Below, piece by piece: positions 36,122 through 45,412 of a stretch of DNA of 64,000 bases (position 1 is its first letter; each line of letters starts with the position of its first letter). The stretch is from assembly GCA_964586235.1 (NCBI GenBank), contig CAZPIO010000015.1, positions 23,525-87,524 of the forward strand. The letters run 5' to 3'. A model generated the notes under the pieces. It did not search any database. It saw only the letters and a program-made list of their open reading frames with translations, and was not told the DNA's origin. The stretch comes from JAUCQB01 sp964586235 (GTDB lineage: Bacteria; Planctomycetota; Phycisphaerae; UBA1845; PWPN01). Position numbers and translations under genes: made by a program.

Positions 36122-37523
36122 CATTGCGTTTCTGCTCTATTTCTGCGGCAGCACGGCGGCCTCCTTCGTGGCGCCCATCGCCGGTGTTCTCTGTTACGTC
36201 GCCCTCTATCACATCTATCCCGAGACGACCTGGTGGGGAAAGGTCCTCCAGCCGCTCGGCATCCGATACGCCTACATCGTCGCCGCCTGCCTGGTGGTCG
36301 GCGCCGTCATCAATCTCAATCGCCTCCGGTATGGAGCGCGGTTCATGCACCCCATCGAGTGGGGCATTCTGCTCGTCTTCCTCACCATGCTCCTCTCCGG
36401 GGCGTCCGGGGCCGCCTGGAACGAACGCACCGGTTTCGTCATCGATAAGATGTGGAAGGTGTTCCTCTTTGCCTTCACCATGAGCCACGTGGTGGTCGTC
36501 CGCCGGCACGTGTGGTTCCTCGTGATCATGTTCACCGTCATGTCGCTGTACCTTGGCCACGAGGCCACCAATGCACCGCCGGGCGCGTTCGAGCACAACC
36601 GGCTGAACGGAATCGGCGGCCCCGATTTCCGCGAGTCGACCGGCCTGGCCATTCACCTGGTCGCCCTGCTCCCCTTCGCCGCGGTCCTGTTGTGGCAGAA
36701 ATACTGGCGCTTCAAGGTGCTGGCCTTCTTCGCGGCCTGCTACAGCATCAACGCCATCCTGCTCTGCCGGGCCCGCTCGGCATTCATGGCCGCCCTCATC
36801 GCGGCGGTGCTCGCCGTGTGGTATATACCTCGACGCCATCGCGGGTGGGCCGTGACCGTGCTCGCGTTCGGAATGCTCGGCAGCGTCAAGCTCGCCGACG
36901 AGTGGTTCTGGGTACGCATGAAGACCATCATCAGCTCCCACGAGCAGCGCGAAGTGTCGTCGGCGGCGCGGCTGCTGATCTGGGCCTCCGCGTGGGAGAT
37001 GATCAAGGACAACCCGCTCGGCGTCGGCGTCGGTCAGTTCCAGCGCATGGTCGACCGCTACACCACCCAGGAGGATCGGCTGACCTACGGAAACGCGGCC
37101 ACCGAATCGTTGAACATGATCGCCCGCGACGCCCACAACTCGTTCATCCTCTGCACCGCCGAGATGGGCATCCCCGGCCTGGCCTGCTTCCTGGCCACCC
37201 TGGCGATGGCCTGGGGCACGCTCAGCCGCCTGAAACGCCGGGTGCGCGCCCACCTCTCCGACCCCGGCCTGTTCGAGATGCTCATTTTCGCCAACCGGAT
37301 GGCATTATTGATCTACATCATCGGCGGCATGTTCACCAGCCGCCTTTACACCGAGGGCTTCTGGTGGATGGTCATCCTGCCGGTGTGCCTCAAACGCGCG
37401 GTCGAGAACGAAATTCGGCAGGAAATCCACGAGGAAGTGACGATAAAGATGCTGCTGCAACACTGGGTGCGTCAGGACAACCGGGCACAACTCGGTTTGG
37501 CCACAGGAGGGCGACCGGCATGA
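36108..37523 (+). CDS. O-antigen ligase/polymerase-like membrane protein
   Basis: The 471-residue protein has about 10 hydrophobic helices. GGAG lies 9 nt before ATG and the gene overlaps its predecessor by 14 bp. HIYPETTWWGKVLQPLGIRYAYI and the tail of the first half resemble the DUF5935 region of exosortase-associated O-glycosylation ligases. The second half has the Wzy_C-type periplasmic loop: RLLIWASAWEMIKDNPLGVGVGQF, followed by DAHNSFILCTAEMGIPGL, with the conserved Arg and His. It probably polymerises the repeat unit or ligates it to an acceptor at the outer face of the inner membrane. Confidence 0.87.
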   Translation: MPLRSIAFLLYFCGSTAASFVAPIAGVLCYVALYHIYPETTWWGKVLQPLGIRYAYIVAACLVVGAVINLNRLRYGARFMHPIEWGILLVFLTMLLSGASGAAWNERTGFVIDKMWKVFLFAFTMSHVVVVRRHVWFLVIMFTVMSLYLGHEATNAPPGAFEHNRLNGIGGPDFRESTGLAIHLVALLPFAAVLLWQKYWRFKVLAFFAACYSINAILLCRARSAFMAALIAAVLAVWYIPRRHRGWAVTVLAFGMLGSVKLADEWFWVRMKTIISSHEQREVSSAARLLIWASAWEMIKDNPLGVGVGQFQRMVDRYTTQEDRLTYGNAATESLNMIARDAHNSFILCTAEMGIPGLACFLATLAMAWGTLSRLKRRVRAHLSDPGLFEMLIFANRMALLIYIIGGMFTSRLYTEGFWWMVILPVCLKRAVENEIRQEIHEEVTIKMLLQHWVRQDNRAQLGLATGGRPA

Positions 37524-38815
37524 CGAGCGAAGCATCCCCGACGGTAGCAGGACAACAACCGGCGAATCGCCGCCCGAGCAGCCTGCCCGTGACCGAATCA
37601 CGAGGGTCGGTCAAGGGCCTGCGTCGCATTCGCGTGCTGCACGTGGTGCCGTCTCTCTACGGCGGCGGAATGGAACGCGTGCTGCTCGATGTGATCCGGG
37701 CCTCCACGCCGGCCGGCGGGGCAGGCGAGGGCTGCCGTGTCACCCACGGGGTCTGCATCCTGCGCGCGGCCGACGACCGACTCTGGTCGCAGTGCAAGTC
37801 AATGGCCACCACCTGGGTCCTCGGCCGGCGCAAAACCCGCGACTGGAGCTGCTGGAAGCGCCTTCGCCAGGTCATCCGCGACTTCGAACCCGAGGTCGTC
37901 GAGGCCCTGAGTACCGGCACCTGGGTGGATGCCGCACGGGCCGTCAGCGGCCGACGGCAGACGAAGCTGGCCCTGACCTACCACGGGCAGGTCGACACAG
38001 CCCCCCCAAGCCGGCTGCGGCGATGGCTCAACCGATGGGCGGCCCGCAAATCCGCAGCGGTGATCTCCGTCTCCAGGGAGGCGGCTGAGCGGATGGCCGG
38101 GGACTGGGGTATTCCCGCCTCCAAACTGGTGACATTGCCTAACGGCGTTGACGTAAATCGCTTCCGCCCGGCCGGAGACGACGACGAGGGCGAACGAATC
38201 CGCACGGAACTGCGCGTGCCGCCGGGCGCCAAAATGGCCGTCTGCGTCGCCAACCTCATGCCAATCAAGGCGATCGACGTACTGCTCGATGCCTGGCGGC
38301 AGTTGCCGGGCGATCAGCGACAGGCCCGGTTGCTGGTCATCGGCGACGGGCCGATGCGCGAGGAACTCCAGAAGCTCGCCGATCGATTGCAGTGTACCGA
38401 TTCGGTCACATTCCTCGGTCACCGTGAGGACGTGCCCGCGTTGCTGAGGATCGCCGACCTGTTCGTTGTCTCCAGCCGCTACGAGGCTTGCAGCATCGCG
38501 ATCCTCGAAGCCATGGCCAGCGGTCTGCCGGTCGTGGCGACCGATGTCGGCGGCAACCGCGAACTGGTGGAAACCGGCAAAACCGGCTGGCTTGTGCCGC
38601 CGGACCGCGCCGACCTTCTGGCCGGGGCCATCTCCGACGCCTTCAAGGACGATCGCCTCCGCGAGCAATACGGCCGCAACGCCAGGACGATGGTCACCGA
38701 ACGCCACAGCCTCGACGAGTGCGCCCGGCAGTATGCGGCCCTGTTCCACTCGTTGCTCAATCGTAGCGGCCGGCCTTCGGCCGCGAGGATGGAGGACGCC
38801 GGATGTGCGGAATAG
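37520..38815 (+). CDS. Family 4 glycosyltransferase
   Basis: ATG 37520 overlaps the preceding stop (ATGA) and GGAGG is 8 nt upstream; 431 residues. After a low-complexity N-terminus of about 35 residues, RIRVLHVVPSLYGGGMERVLLDVI starts the GT-B fold. Donor half: AVCVANLMPIKAIDVLLDAW, VIGDGPMREELQKLADRL, VTFLGHREDVPALLRIAD and SRYEACSIAILEAMASGLPVVATDVGG. Retaining, cytoplasmic. Confidence 0.9.
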   Translation: MTSEASPTVAGQQPANRRPSSLPVTESRGSVKGLRRIRVLHVVPSLYGGGMERVLLDVIRASTPAGGAGEGCRVTHGVCILRAADDRLWSQCKSMATTWVLGRRKTRDWSCWKRLRQVIRDFEPEVVEALSTGTWVDAARAVSGRRQTKLALTYHGQVDTAPPSRLRRWLNRWAARKSAAVISVSREAAERMAGDWGIPASKLVTLPNGVDVNRFRPAGDDDEGERIRTELRVPPGAKMAVCVANLMPIKAIDVLLDAWRQLPGDQRQARLLVIGDGPMREELQKLADRLQCTDSVTFLGHREDVPALLRIADLFVVSSRYEACSIAILEAMASGLPVVATDVGGNRELVETGKTGWLVPPDRADLLAGAISDAFKDDRLREQYGRNARTMVTERHSLDECARQYAALFHSLLNRSGRPSAARMEDAGCAE

Positions 38816-40794
38816 CCGGCATGGTGCGATTCGCCGGGTTGCGCCCTCACGAAACCCGGCTGGGCGGCGCCATGGCCGCCGCGCTGCGCCATCGCGGCCC
38901 GGATGAGATGGGCGTCTATGCCGACACTCACGCCAGCCTCGGCCACGCTCGCCTGAGCATCATCGACCTGGCCTCCGGCCGCCAGCCGATGTCCAACGAG
39001 AACGGCACCATACAGGTCGTCTGCAACGGTGAAATCTACAACCACCGCGACTTGGCCGAGCGCCTCAAGGATCGCGGCCACATCCTGCGGACCCGATGCG
39101 ACACCGAGGTGATCGCCCACCTGTACGAGGATCACGGCGAGTCGTTCGTCGAGTACCTCAACGGCATGTTCGCAATCGCCGTCTGGGATTCGCGGACGCA
39201 CCGGCTGGTGCTGGCCCGCGATCGGCTCGGCGTCAAACCGCTCTACTGGCACGACGACGGTCGCCGGATCGTGTTCGGATCGGAACTGAAGGCCCTGCAG
39301 GCCTGCGGAGACATCGAGCAGCGCATCAACTTGCCCGCTCTGAGCGATTACCTCACCTTCGGTCACGTGCCCGCACCGGCCACGATCTTCCGCGGCGTTC
39401 GCAAGCTGGAGCCGGGCTGCCTCGTCGTCTGCACCGCCGGCGGTACGTCGCTTCGACGCTGGTGGGACATCCCCTTCGACGATCCTGAAGCGATGCAGCC
39501 CGACGAGCAGACCGCCGGCAAGTGGATCGATGAGTTTGCCGCTCTGCTCGAAAACTCGGTGTCAATCCGCCTGATGTCCGATGTGCCGCTGGGAGCGTTT
39601 CTCAGCGGCGGCATCGATTCCTCGGTGATCGTCGCGGCGATGCGGCGATGCTCCGGCGACCCCGTGCTGACTCACACTGTCGGTTTCGACGAGCCGTATT
39701 GCGACGAACGGGAACATGCCCGCGTCGTCGCCGAACGACTGGCCACCGACCACCGCGAGATTGCGGTACACTCGGACGCCGCGGCCGCCGCCGAACGGCT
39801 GGCCCGGCATTTCGACGAGCCGTTCGCCGATTCGTGCGCGGTGCCCATGCTGCGGCTGTCCGAAGCCACCCGGCAGCGCGTCACCGTGACTCTTTCCGGC
39901 GACGGCGGAGATGAAATGCTCGCCGGCTATCGGCGATATCGATTTGACCTGGCCGAGGCGTCTGTCCGGGCAATACTGCCGCGCTGGCTGCGCGGTCCGA
40001 CGGCCGGGCTGGCAGGTCGGCTGTATCCCAAGGCCGATTGGCTACCTCGCCCCCTGCGCGCGAAGACAACGCTGCAAAACCTCGCCTGCGACGACATCAC
40101 CGCTCACCTGCGAAGCGTCTCCCTGTCGGCCGGCATGCTGCCGGGCATGCTCCTGCGCCCCGAGGTGCTCGATCAGACAACCGGCCATAACCCCTTCGCC
40201 CGCGGTCGTGATCTCTTTGCCCGTTGCCGATCCTCGCTTCTCAACCGCTTGCTCTACGTCGACATGAAAACGCTCATGGTCGATGACATCTTGACCAAGG
40301 TCGACCGGGCCAGCATGGCCGTCGGTCTCGAAGTGCGCACGCCTCTGTTGGACTATCGGCTCGTCGAGCTTGCTGCCCGGATGCCTACGTGGCTCAAACT
40401 CGACCGCCGGCGCGACAAGGTCGTCCTTCGTGAGGTGGCCGCGCGCTGGCTCGGCGCCGACGTGGCCGGTCGCCGCAAGCAGGGCTTCGACGTGCCGGTC
40501 AACGAATGGTTCCGCGGGCCCCTGCGGGCAATGTCCGTCGACCTGCTCACCTCGCGCGAGTCGGTCTGCTCCCGATGGATCGACACGGCGGCCATCAGCG
40601 AGTTGATCTCCGGGCATCTGAACGGCCTGAGCGCGAACGGCCACATCCTGTGGACGCTGCTGGCCCTGGAACTGTGGGCCCGGGCATACGCCTGCAACGC
40701 AACCGCCGTGCCGGCCACCCAGGATGCAGGACCGCTCATCGAAACCGCGGCTCCTGCTGGCAAGACTGCAATATGCGAGGGGGCCGTTGCGTGA
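38803..40794 (+). CDS. asnB: Glutamine-hydrolysing asparagine synthase family amidotransferase
   Basis: 663 residues, starting MCGIAG with the catalytic Cys2 of the glutaminase domain, behind GGAGG. The Ntn domain (AALRHRGPDEMG, LGHARLSIIDL, CNGEIYNH) is followed by the synthetase with PP-loop FLSGGIDSSVIVA near 266-278 and MKTLMVDDILTKVDRASMA. In exosortase-associated loci this subfamily amidates a sugar acid or another carboxylate instead of making asparagine; this role is inferred from context. It overlaps its predecessor by 13 bp and the next gene by 4. Confidence 0.92.
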   Translation: MCGIAGMVRFAGLRPHETRLGGAMAAALRHRGPDEMGVYADTHASLGHARLSIIDLASGRQPMSNENGTIQVVCNGEIYNHRDLAERLKDRGHILRTRCDTEVIAHLYEDHGESFVEYLNGMFAIAVWDSRTHRLVLARDRLGVKPLYWHDDGRRIVFGSELKALQACGDIEQRINLPALSDYLTFGHVPAPATIFRGVRKLEPGCLVVCTAGGTSLRRWWDIPFDDPEAMQPDEQTAGKWIDEFAALLENSVSIRLMSDVPLGAFLSGGIDSSVIVAAMRRCSGDPVLTHTVGFDEPYCDEREHARVVAERLATDHREIAVHSDAAAAAERLARHFDEPFADSCAVPMLRLSEATRQRVTVTLSGDGGDEMLAGYRRYRFDLAEASVRAILPRWLRGPTAGLAGRLYPKADWLPRPLRAKTTLQNLACDDITAHLRSVSLSAGMLPGMLLRPEVLDQTTGHNPFARGRDLFARCRSSLLNRLLYVDMKTLMVDDILTKVDRASMAVGLEVRTPLLDYRLVELAARMPTWLKLDRRRDKVVLREVAARWLGADVAGRRKQGFDVPVNEWFRGPLRAMSVDLLTSRESVCSRWIDTAAISELISGHLNGLSANGHILWTLLALELWARAYACNATAVPATQDAGPLIETAAPAGKTAICEGAVA

Positions 40795-42050
40795 ATGTTC
40801 TCACCACCAGCCTGTGTTACCCCACGCCCGCTCACCCGGACCAGGGCGTCTTCATTCAGCGCCGTGCGGAAGCCCTGGCTTGCCGCCCGGGCGTGAACCT
40901 CAGCGTCGTATCGCCCCAGCCCTGGTGCCCGCTGCTCCGACGCGCCGGGCGAATCGACGATCAGGACCAACCTTTGCCGGCCGCGCACCCTCGGATGATC
41001 AGCATCCCTGTCCTTGGCTGGGCCGCCGACGGGCTCGCCTGCGCCGAGGCCCTCTTGCGGACCATCGCCCGGCGACGACGTCTGGGCTGGCCCCCCGTGG
41101 ATTTGATCGATGCCCATTTCGTCTACCCCGACGGCGTGGGCGCATGGCTGGCGGGCCGTCGCCTGGATATCCCCGTCGTGGTCACCATACGCGGCAAGAT
41201 CATACGGTTATCACGCCGTGCGATCCGCAGAATGCAGATCGCGGCCATGCTCCGCGGAGTCGATGCCCGCATCGCGGTCAGCCGCAGCCTGATCCGGTGG
41301 ATCCACAACGTTGCCGGTGGTGATCTGAGCGTCGATGTGATCCCCAACGGCATCCGGCCACAGGTACACCGGCTGGTCGATCGCCAGTGGGCCAGGGTGG
41401 CACTGGGCTGGGACCAGAACGCAAAATACGTTCTCGCCGTCGGTCACCTCCAGCGATTGAAAGGCTTCGATCGGCTCGTAGCCATCATGCCGGCCCTGAA
41501 ATCCGCGCTCGGTGATGTGCGCCTGGTGCTCGTCGGCAGTCGGCGCGGAGAGTGGTGGTTCGCCCGAAGCGTTCATCGAATGATCGAGCAATGCAACCGC
41601 CGGTCCGGCTCGCCGTGCATCCAATTCACCGGCCCTGTCAGCAGCGAGCAGCTCAACCTGCTGTACAACGCCGCCGACGTGACGGTCAACTCGTCGCGAA
41701 TCGAGGGCTGGAACAACGCCATCTCCGAGTCGCTGGCGGCCGGCACGCCGGTTGTCGCCACGGATGTTGGCGGCAATCGCGAACAGATCCGCTCCAGTGA
41801 ACTGGGCATCATCGTACTGGACGACGATATGGAGGCCCTGTCTGTAGCGGTGGAATCAGCCTTGCTCAGGCCATGGAACCGACCGCGCATCGCGGCCATG
41901 GGCGGCAATCGCACCTGGGCCACCGTTGCCGAGGAGGTACAGACTATCTTTGACCGCGTCCTGGCCGCGCGGGCGGCCACAGGCGCTTCTACATCGTTGC
42001 CGGTTGTGAGCATGCCGCCCTCGGCTCAAACCGCGGAGGCTCTGCCATGA
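40791..42050 (+). CDS. Family 4 glycosyltransferase
   Basis: GTG start at 40791 with GTGA overlap; 419 residues. NVLTTSLCYPTPAHPDQGVFIQRRAEAL begins the acceptor domain; VVTIRGKIIRL and VSRSLIRWI follow. Donor half: VLAVGHLQRLKGFDRLVAIM, LVLVGSRRGEWWF, IQFTGPVSSEQLNLLYNAAD and SRIEGWNNAISESLAAGTPVVATDVGG. Retaining, cytoplasmic, part of the overlapping gene chain. Confidence 0.9.
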   Translation: MNVLTTSLCYPTPAHPDQGVFIQRRAEALACRPGVNLSVVSPQPWCPLLRRAGRIDDQDQPLPAAHPRMISIPVLGWAADGLACAEALLRTIARRRRLGWPPVDLIDAHFVYPDGVGAWLAGRRLDIPVVVTIRGKIIRLSRRAIRRMQIAAMLRGVDARIAVSRSLIRWIHNVAGGDLSVDVIPNGIRPQVHRLVDRQWARVALGWDQNAKYVLAVGHLQRLKGFDRLVAIMPALKSALGDVRLVLVGSRRGEWWFARSVHRMIEQCNRRSGSPCIQFTGPVSSEQLNLLYNAADVTVNSSRIEGWNNAISESLAAGTPVVATDVGGNREQIRSSELGIIVLDDDMEALSVAVESALLRPWNRPRIAAMGGNRTWATVAEEVQTIFDRVLAARAATGASTSLPVVSMPPSAQTAEALP

Positions 42051-43516
42051 ATCGCTGGCTTGCCGGGCACGTCTTCTGGCCGCTCACCGAGCGGCTCCGT
42101 CGCCGCGACACCATGCGCCGCCTGGCCGAGCTGAATCGCACCCAGCATCTGCCGCCCGAGACCATGCGCGCCCTCCAGGAGCGCAAGTTGCGCCGGCTGC
42201 TGCGAACGGCCGCCGATCATTGCCCGTTCTACGCGGAACGCATCCGCCAGGCCGGTGTCGACCCGGCCGATCCCGCTCTCGGTCTCGATGCGCTGAATGC
42301 CCTGCCACTGCTGAGCCGCGATGACGTCCGCGAACACCTCGACGAGATGACCTGGTTCGGTTGCCCGCGCGGCGGCCCGCAACTCTACAACACTGGTGGC
42401 TCCAGCGGCGAACCGCTCAAATTCCACTTCGACCGATTCCGCCAGGCGGCCGATTGGGCGGCGCGCTGGCGCGCCCGCCAGTGGTGGGGGATTCAGCCGG
42501 GCGACCCCGAACTGCTCCTCTGGGGCGCGCCCGTCGAACTCGCGGCCAACGACCGGCTCCGCCAGTGGCGCGACGCCCTGCTCAATCAGCACATTCTTAA
42601 CGCCTTCGACATGACCGACGCGATGATGGATACATATATCGATCGCATCCGCGCCGAGCAGCCCGCCTGCCTCTATGGATATGCCGGCAGCCTCGCGCTG
42701 CTGTCCCGCCACGCCCTGGTCAACGGATTGCCCCCCGGCGCCCTCGGCTCACCGCGTCTCAAAGCGGTCTTCGTAACCGGCGAAGTGCTGCTCGAACCCG
42801 ATCGTCAGGCGATCTTCGCGGCCTTCGGCGCTCCCGTCGTGATCGAGTACGGCTGCCGTGACGGCGGCGTGCTCGCACTTGGCTGTCCGGCCGGGCGCCT
42901 CCATATCCCGGAGGAAAACGTCATCCTCGAACTGCTCGACGACCAGGGCCGCCACGCTCGCCCAGGCCAGGTCGGCGAAGTGGTCGTCACCCATCTCGAG
43001 ACCTTCGCCATGCCCCTGATCCGCTACTGCACCGGCGACCTCGCCCGAGCGTGGGCACAAGGTGCCCCATCCCTTGCGCAGCAAGGGGTGGGTTCTCACC
43101 CACTGAACCCCGCTTGCCACGCCGAAGCAGAGCGAAGGCGGGGACCCCAGAACCCCCATAAACCATGCGACTGCGGCGCCTCGCTTGCCGCCCTGGCCGA
43201 AATCCGCGGCCGTCTCACCGATCAGATCGTCTGCCGCGCCGGCAATGAAATCCGCCACATGCACGCCCTCGCCTTGATCTACGTCCTCCGCGAAGTCGAC
43301 GGAATCCGCCAATTCCGTGTCACCCAGCGTTCGCTCGACGAACTCGATGTCGACATCGTGCCCACCGCCCGCTTCAACCCCGACTCCGAACACACGATCC
43401 TCGCCGGCCTCCGCCGCCGCCTCGGCGAAAACGTCCGCATCCGTCTCCGCCGCCACACCCACCTCGCCCCCACCCCTTCCGGCAAGCACGCCTGCGTGGT
43501 ATCGGAAGTGGCCTGA
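42047..43516 (+). CDS. CapK/PaaK-like adenylate-forming ligase with in-frame hairpin insertion
   Basis: 489 residues, ATGA overlap with the previous gene. Family motifs: PLLSRDDVREHLDEM, the phosphate-binding NTGGSSGEPLKFHFD near 116, VIEYGCRDGGVLALGCPAG and LIRYCTGDLARA. PaaK relatives activate aryl acids; CapK members are found in capsule loci and their substrate is unknown. Between GDLAR and CDCG, where the family has only a few residues, there is an extra stretch of about 35 residues (GAPSLAQQGVGSHPLNPACH ...) encoded by palindromic DNA at 43065-43145. Activity with this insertion is uncertain. Last gene of the overlapping chain. Confidence 0.85.
   Translation: MNRWLAGHVFWPLTERLRRRDTMRRLAELNRTQHLPPETMRALQERKLRRLLRTAADHCPFYAERIRQAGVDPADPALGLDALNALPLLSRDDVREHLDEMTWFGCPRGGPQLYNTGGSSGEPLKFHFDRFRQAADWAARWRARQWWGIQPGDPELLLWGAPVELAANDRLRQWRDALLNQHILNAFDMTDAMMDTYIDRIRAEQPACLYGYAGSLALLSRHALVNGLPPGALGSPRLKAVFVTGEVLLEPDRQAIFAAFGAPVVIEYGCRDGGVLALGCPAGRLHIPEENVILELLDDQGRHARPGQVGEVVVTHLETFAMPLIRYCTGDLARAWAQGAPSLAQQGVGSHPLNPACHAEAERRRGPQNPHKPCDCGASLAALAEIRGRLTDQIVCRAGNEIRHMHALALIYVLREVDGIRQFRVTQRSLDELDVDIVPTARFNPDSEHTILAGLRRRLGENVRIRLRRHTHLAPTPSGKHACVVSEVA
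43065..43145. repeat. Palindromic insertion inside the CapK-like gene
   Basis: CCCATCCCTTGC (43066-43077), loop GCA, then GCAAGGGGTGGG (43081-43092): a 12-bp stem with one T-G pair. A second inverted structure follows (CCCCGC at about 43109, GCGGGG ending at about 43143). The length keeps the reading frame. It resembles a REP-like mobile element fixed in a coding sequence. Confidence 0.6.
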
Positions 43517-43685
43517 AGGCTCAGATCGCAACCCGGCCGGGTACATCGGCACTGAATGCCACCGGAGTTGTAGTTCACCTCTTGTGAGCCAACGCGATTC
43601 CTTTCGTGCGATTCGACTCACCGGAGGCGGCTGCGTGCCCGACCTGGTCAACATGGCCGTATTACGGTGCGTTTGAGGGCCGGTC

Positions 43686-44234
43686 TTGCCTTCGCCGTCT
43701 GTTCGCGTGCCGGTTATTGAAATCCTCGTGGTGGTGGCCATTATCGCGCTTCTCACGGCCATTCTCATTCCGGCCTTGTCACAAGCCCGGTCCCAGGCCC
43801 GGCGTTCGGTGTGTCTGTCCAACATGTCTCAGTTAGGCAAGGCCGTCCTGGCTTTCTCCGTCACGCACAAGGATCGCGGCCAGCTCTACGCCGACTGGGA
43901 TTATGTCGATGCCGTGGACCCGGATAAGAGCATTTACGCTTATCAGAACGGCTGGTTCGAGGATGGCGTGCTGAAGAACCCCGACCTGCCGTATCTCAAG
44001 CCCTGGCCCGTCGCTTACGCGAGCGAACTGGGGATGCCCTCACTCCGGCACGCCCACCTGTATTTCCTCGACGAAACGACCTACTTGAAGGGGTATCCGG
44101 AGACCGAATACGCCGAGTATCACTTCAGGCGGCTGGGCAAGCGCGAGCCGTTCTACTGTCCGGCGGACACCTCATGGCCCAAGGCAACCAGCCGTCCGCT
44201 TCACCAGTTCGATGACCGGTTGGGAATGATGTAG
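43686..44234 (+). pseudogene. Degenerate prepilin-like (DUF1559-type) protein
   Basis: The frame from a TTG at 43686 encodes 182 residues. IEILVVVAIIALLTAILIPALSQARSQA is the classic pseudopilin helix, followed by CLSNMSQLGKAVLAF, typical of planctomycete prepilin-like proteins. The cleavage motif G-FTLIE is replaced by R-VPVIE, and no proper start or leader is visible. The C-terminus stops early in sequence shared with the opposite gene (SRPLHQFDDRLGMM). Most likely a truncated, decaying copy left between locus segments. Confidence 0.6.
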
Positions 44235-45010
44235 ATCGGCGGCAGTTGCTGATCCATCGACCGGATGCCGCGGCCGGTTTTCCAGGGGCTGGGCTGCGTG
44301 GCCGGGGCTGGAATGTCGCGGCCGCGAAGCTGTTCCATGCACTGCCTGACCTGCTGCTGAAAACGCCGCATGGCGATGTAGTTCACGTCTTCGTTCCGCT
44401 GGTCGCCGAGCATCTGGTCGGGCTGGGCCTCATAGCGGTCGTTCGGGCCTGCCAAGGCCTGGACGCAGGCAATCCGCTCGCGCCGGGCCGTGTCCATGAT
44501 CACGCCGAGCACACAGGCGCTGTCCACCTCGGCCGGCCCCGGCCCGAAGATGACGCACAAGCCGTTCTTCATATTCCCGGCCGTCGCGGCGATCTTCTCC
44601 AGATTGGCCTCCGGATGCTCCATGTTCAGCGGGTCCATGATATTGACACCCTGAACGTCGGGAACGGTGTTGAACAAACTCGTCCAGTAGGTCCCCTCCT
44701 CGTTCGGGATCGAGCCCAGCGCCCACTCGGTGGGCAGCGGGTCGGCAAACGGGTCCTTCGGCGCGGGGGCAAGCCTGGCCACGGCCACTCTGCATGGGAA
44801 ACGCCCGTGCGACTTCTGCTTCTCGAGAATCGCAAACCCCGTCGTCGGACAGGGCACGCGGCTGACCCCAAAACTGTCGCTGCACAAAGTCGGGCCCGAA
44901 TAAGCGGCCAGCAGGCCGGTCTTCTTCTCACTGCAGCCTGGCACCACCACCGCCACCAGAACCGCTATAGTGGCAAAAACCATCAATGCGTATCCGGGCT
45001 TGGGGCGCAT
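44201..45010 (-). CDS. Uncharacterised lipoprotein
   Basis: ATG 45010 with GGAG about 10 nt upstream gives 269 residues. The N-terminus MRPKPGYALMVFATIAVLVAVVVPGC is a lipoprotein signal with the lipidated Cys at 26. The mature part (VARLAPAPKDPFADPLPTEW; IACVQALAGPNDRYEAQPDQML) matches no family I recognise and shows no catalytic motif. It is inserted in reverse orientation within the polysaccharide locus, and its 3' end overlaps the pseudopilin frame by 34 bp. Confidence 0.7.
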   Translation of the reverse strand: MRPKPGYALMVFATIAVLVAVVVPGCSEKKTGLLAAYSGPTLCSDSFGVSRVPCPTTGFAILEKQKSHGRFPCRVAVARLAPAPKDPFADPLPTEWALGSIPNEEGTYWTSLFNTVPDVQGVNIMDPLNMEHPEANLEKIAATAGNMKNGLCVIFGPGPAEVDSACVLGVIMDTARRERIACVQALAGPNDRYEAQPDQMLGDQRNEDVNYIAMRRFQQQVRQCMEQLRGRDIPAPATQPSPWKTGRGIRSMDQQLPPIYIIPNRSSNW

Positions 45011-45412
45011 TTCAGAAATTCTCCGTATCACCGCAAGACGGTCCAATAAGCTCTCCTTGAGATTATCGGCATCCGGCGGCGCCACTGTAGGTATCACCGA
45101 AGCTTTCGGGCCGCACTCACGGCCGTATGCCGCCGCCCTGTGAGCAGTGCGTTCAAACGCCTTCCCCGCCACCGCGGTACGCACCAGTGGCCGCCCTGTC
45201 CGTCCCCACAATCGCTCAATCGAGGGACTCTGTTATCGGCCGTGACACCCGGCCAACTCCCGCCGCCACGACAACGTCCGATATCCTCACGACGCCACGC
45301 CTCCCGCCCATGGCTTCAGGGCAAATCTCCCCGACCTCCGAACCTCCTAACTCACCACCCGCTCCCTTCGCGCCGATAAAACTGAAGCCCATAAACCTAT
45401 GGGACAAGCGAA
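45011..45412. other. Divergent intergenic region
   Basis: About 400 bp between the lipoprotein (minus) and the sugar-phosphate transferase (plus). No supported gene; it holds the bipartite motif at 45255-45283. Confidence 0.5.
45255..45283 (+). promoter_or_regulatory. Bipartite AACTCC-N17-CCGATA motif
   Basis: AACTCC (45255-45260), 17-bp spacer, CCGATA (45278-45283), 130 bp before the 45413 start. ACAACGTCCGATAT here resembles the extended element at 29659 and 33262. Confidence 0.38.

Noticed and set aside
36452..37519. Extension of the 37520 glycosyltransferase upstream in its frame
   Set aside because: The extension is an out-of-frame translation of the ligase gene; ATG 37520 has a good ribosome-binding site and the usual 4-bp overlap.
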